Shown here: positions 1-64,000 of the stretch, in pieces
Numbering within the stretch: position 1 is the first letter of the stretch
Layout: the number at the start of each line of letters is the position of its first letter
NCBI GenBank assembly: GCA_016617855.1
Contig: JAECUM010001792.1
Span: forward strand, 107,983-171,982
Length of the DNA stretch: 64,000 nt
Direction: 5' to 3'
Origin: Megalonaias nervosa
Taxonomy: Eukaryota > Mollusca > Bivalvia > Unionida > Unionidae
The notes under the pieces: generated by a model
The model's input: only the letters and a program-made list of their open reading frames with translations
What the model was told of the DNA's origin: nothing
Database searches by the model: none
Position numbers and translations under genes: made by a program

Positions 1-1666
1 CAAGATTGAAGTGAATTTATAATAAATACTGTTTATACTGCAAAAATATGAAATGGAGTTTTCAAAGACTGATCATTCTTGTTGGATAGGAGCATTAAAA
101 TTAGTGTAATTAAAGAAAAGGGAAAATAAAGCCTAACACTTAATACAAAGTCAGCAAAATCTGCATATTGTGGGCTGTGGATGGAATAAAATAAGTGAAC
201 AGTGTGCAGAGTCATAAAGGTAGATACTAGTTCTTCATTAATTATCTAATTTGACAGACATGGTAATATTTACAGTTGTACACAGAAGTTATAATCCTTA
301 AACTAGTAATTTTAATTCATCAACAGAAGTAGTTTCTTACATGTTTGAGTTAACAAGATCATAAGATACCCAAGTTCAGCACAAAATTCTGTCATGACCT
401 TTGACCTTCAACTTGATCTTATGGATAAAGGATCAATGAACTCCGACAATGTCAAGATATTGAACAATATGGTGTCCAGTATTGGTTAAATCTATATTAA
501 TATTCTTTTTGAGAAAGAAACTCCACTGAACTGGTATCATTCAAAATATTATTCAGATGTATCCACAAGCTGGGTCTGGTTAATATCAATTCATACCCAA
601 CTTATCATGCTCACAAGCCAGTACAGTTAAAAACTGGGGTCAAGGCCTATGAATTTAAACTCGGTGTCAGAGTATTGACAAACAACTTGTTATTTAATAT
701 AACCCTCCCCCAGTTGGATCAAAATTAATTTCTCTACATGTACAAGTCACTGTGGTCTGCCTAGTGAAGTACAAAAATGGAACCAATGATTTTTGACTTG
801 ATGCCAAGGTCCATTTTTTTATTTTTAAACTGTTATGAAAGTGCACAGATTTTGGTGGTCATATCTGCATAATTTCCATTCAGAACCATTACATATGACA
901 AAAAGTGTTTTAGAGAAGGCACCATGTTCATGCCATCATTTATTCAATTCATTTATTTATAGTGATAACAAGATTTTTGAGACAGCCACTATATTCTGAT
1001 GTTGGAGGTTTAGCATTTTAGCTTCACATTTTGCATATATGCTTGTAACTTTTGGTTGCCCTAAATGTTGGCTTGTGTTGATTGCACAAGGTTTTGGATG
1101 GGATTTTCTTCTTTTTAGATGATACATTTATTAGTTAAATCCTTTGAAATATTAACAGATATTGTATATGAGTGCTTTCTGTATATTTTACAGAGTTGTC
1201 ATTATATATTTAAAATCTGTACACATGTAAAATAGTATATTAAGTGTGTACTGGCCAGCTGTTTTTCTAACAGGTATATTTTAAACACTGCATGTAAGCA
1301 TAGATTATATTCTTTTCACGTAAATTGACTTCTCTGCATTGATTTTGAAATTATAAATTGTGGGGTAAGGAGTATCTTATGCTTATTGGCCAGCCATTTC
1401 ATGTTTTTAACACTGCATGTAATGGTAGAGAGTAAAATATATTAAGTTGAACTTTCCTGTACTGATTCTTAAAATATAAATGTGGGGAGATGAATGTAGT
1501 TTTAGCACAGAAATTTTATAGCTAGAATAAAAAATAAAACAATTAAACTAATCTATCACTGTATGCATGTCTGATTGTTTATGGAAATGGTTATATTACA
1601 GTGTTTACAGTTGGTAAAATAACTGCAACAAGCCAGTCATTCTTACTACATAATGCAATTCTGACT

Positions 1667-1668
<2 letters not shown>
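1..1668. other. Intron sequence, no exon recognised
   Basis: No coding block with splice sites and family similarity is visible. The stretch at about 370-480 is a degenerate copy of the TGACCTT repeat, and about 840-1015 is a degenerate copy of the CAAGATGG repeat described at 4860. The rest is AT-rich unique-looking sequence. Confidence 0.5.

Positions 1669-1735
<67 letters not shown>
1669..1735. repeat. (AT)n microsatellite
   Basis: About 67 bp of uninterrupted AT dinucleotide. Confidence 0.97.
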
Positions 1736-1737
<2 letters not shown>

Positions 1738-2059
1738 TTTGTAGATGTTAAGTAATTTTTGCTTAACATGTAAAAATATACTCAAGTGATCACAAGCTAG
1801 TCTTGACACCCACAATTTGGTCTAATTTGGTTCAGCACTTTTTAGATGTCGTGCATACAGTGCATGTCTGACAGATAGATGGACAGCACAAAAAGAATAT
1901 GCCTACCAGAGGTGGAGCTGGATACCACATAAATAAAATACCTGCTCATAAAATACACCTTACTAAAACAAAATATTCCCAAGGACTCAAAATCATTCAT
2001 TAAAACACAAGAATAATCTAATTTTATTTAAGGATCAGATTAATGAAAATGTCACTTAC

Positions 2060-62145
<60,086 letters not shown>

Positions 62146-64000
62146 CTGCAAATGGTCACAATTTTAGATGAGAAAAGCAACAAGCTTCACATGAATAATG
62201 TCCAGATATATTTTTATCTCTTTTAATCAATAATTTCTACAGTCAACGGTTCTCTTCCTATCCACAGGGATGTCTTTTCATTACATTTAGCGTTCAGGAG
62301 CCAAAGTTTCTTCTGAAATGACAATACCCTTTTTTGTTATTTTTTTCCCTTCCTACCTGAGATTACTGCCTCCTTATGCAGAAAACGGGCAGACAGTGTT
62401 TAACTTTTTTACTAGCAATAATAAGCATTTGCCTCATTATCATTATTTGCTATTTTTCTTCCTCACTTTTTTTTTATATCAAAAATTCATCAGGTAACAA
62501 GCACTGAATATATTTTTAATAATTTGAAGTTTACTGAGGAAGTTCAAGTCAAACTGATTATTTTTGAGCATCTGTTTGATTACTGTAGAATTTTCTGATA
62601 ACTCATTGTCCAGAGCACCTGATTGTTTTATGAGTCAGTGAACCAAATGGTCCATTACATTCAAGATGGTTTGTCAGAAAGACAATACAGCTTGAAGGTA
62701 CAGTGTAGTTTTTCTAATATTGGGGATAACCTGCACATAACAAAGTAATTAAAGCCATACAAGAAAGTAAATGTGACCTCCAAAATATTGACAGTGATAG
62801 ATTTGTTAGGAAAACAATGTATACACTGGGAATGGCCTGTAAATAACAAAGTCATACAAGTAAGAAGGTCACTACAACCTATTCCCTGATGTGGTTTTGA
62901 ATGATGCAAGGAATAAGATTGATATCCTTCATATAAATAACATGCTACAGCTGGAGATTTGCCAGGAGCAAAAAATAATTTGCACAGGAGTTATCTGTAA
63001 ATAACAATGTCATTAGAGTAAGAAAAGAAGGTCAATGTGACCAACTTTGCCCTTGGTGAATTAAAACAATGCAAGAAACAACCTTACCAAGTTTCATGAA
63101 TCAGGACTGTGCAAAATTGTCTTCCCATCCATCAGTGTAAAGCAAATTACTCTGGAAAAGTTACTTGTCTATACCATTCTTTTATTTGTAGCACTTTCCA
63201 ACTTGATAATATTTGTCATTTTCCAGAAACTAATGCATATTGTTGTCTAAAAGTAGCATTTCTAATTATGTGGATGTGACTGTTATTAGTAGGTAATAAA
63301 TTATGTACTGCAATGTGAGGCAGCCATGTCTTTTGTATGAAATCTACTGTACATGAAATTTTGTGTTTTAGCAGAGTTGGTCTGAACAAGATACTTTAGC
63401 TGCTGGGTGTTAAATAAAGGCACCTTTTCATTTATTGCCTAGTACCAGATGCATTTATTTAGCAGAATACAATAACAAAAGTGATTTCTTTCAAGGGATG
63501 GGTGGGGCATGTAATTTGACACTATCATAATACATATGGTATTGAAGACGTGTATTGTTATCTAACACAGCTGGCAATATTAAGCTTATTTTTAGAATGA
63601 TTAACCTGCTCACTTGACATATTTAGTAGCTTTGATATCAGAATGACAGCTAAGTTTTAATTACCACACATAAAATAAAAGTTTCTATTTAACACACGTC
63701 CCCTAAAATGGCAGAGAAAACATGAACTTTTGAAAGGAGCGTTAATTTTACCTCAATAAACAAAATAGAATATACCCATTATAAGTAATTAAAATTTTAA
63801 TATAAATAAACAAGCTGATGTTAATTTACGTCTCAAAATCTAAATTATTTAGGGAACATATGGGCATAAGGCATCTATACCAGCTTTAACTCCACATAAT
63901 GTGTTGCATAAATGTTATTTGATTAAGCAATGACTCACATCTCCTGTGGACTTTAAAGTGAGCTCTTCAGAAAACTAAGAAACTGCTTTGATCAGAGAAT
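62146..64000. other. Intron upstream of the first visible exon
   Basis: No further NO VEIN-like exon is recognised. 62680-63080 holds about three degenerate ~150-bp units (ctgtaaataacaaagtca, gtaagaaggtca, gatttgccaggag-like text). The rest shows nothing. Confidence 0.5.

Overview
The window reads as animal nuclear DNA. It is AT-rich and mostly non-coding, with short coding blocks bounded by GT/AG splice sites, CpG-poor background, and many tRNA-derived SINEs, LINE, DIRS-like and DNA-transposon remnants and degenerate tandem repeats. The protein family of the one large gene, the repeat types and the sequence style suggest a lophotrochozoan, most likely a bivalve mollusc. That placement is inference; I cannot name the species.

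The only convincing host gene runs on the minus strand across almost the whole window (62145 down to 2060). I reconstruct 17 internal exons, all phase-consistent, totalling 4150 nt (about 1383 codons). They encode the N-terminal and central parts of a protein NO VEIN-like protein, a large protein with a sacsin/Hsp90-type (GHKL) ATPase domain. The ATPase motifs lie in the exons at 60267-60549 and 56036-56192. The first exons are beyond 64000 and the last exons (where the family carries its C-terminal DUF3883 domain) are beyond position 1, so the gene is partial at both ends.

The introns are a layered transposon record. From left to right: a head-to-head pair of tRNA-derived SINEs (3.8-4.3 kb); a ~145-bp degenerate tandem array with an internal ~48-bp minisatellite (4.9-6.8 kb); a 5'-truncated LINE with recognisable reverse transcriptase (8.1-10.7 kb); a decayed DIRS-like tyrosine-recombinase retrotransposon (11.2-12.5 kb); a CpG-rich TA-flanked pogo/Tigger-like element inserted in a SINE (20.6-22.2 kb); an older CpG-depleted copy of the same element carrying a TTAA-flanked piggyBac-like MITE and a second SINE (23.6-26.0 kb); a larger DIRS-like element (about 27.1-32.9 kb) carrying a nested hAT element with terminal inverted repeats and target duplication (30.6-32.3 kb); a CpG-rich fragment resembling the first exon of a RecQ-like helicase (46.1-46.3 kb); and a second piggyBac-like MITE (55.1-55.9 kb). 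Arrays carrying TGACCTTGACCTT-type motifs recur throughout.

No intact transposase, rRNA, genuine tRNA gene, CRISPR or operon structure was found. The most interesting items are the NO VEIN-like gene with its non-canonical ATP-site loop, the DIRS-like pair, and the nested insertions whose empty sites can be read from sister repeats in the same window.
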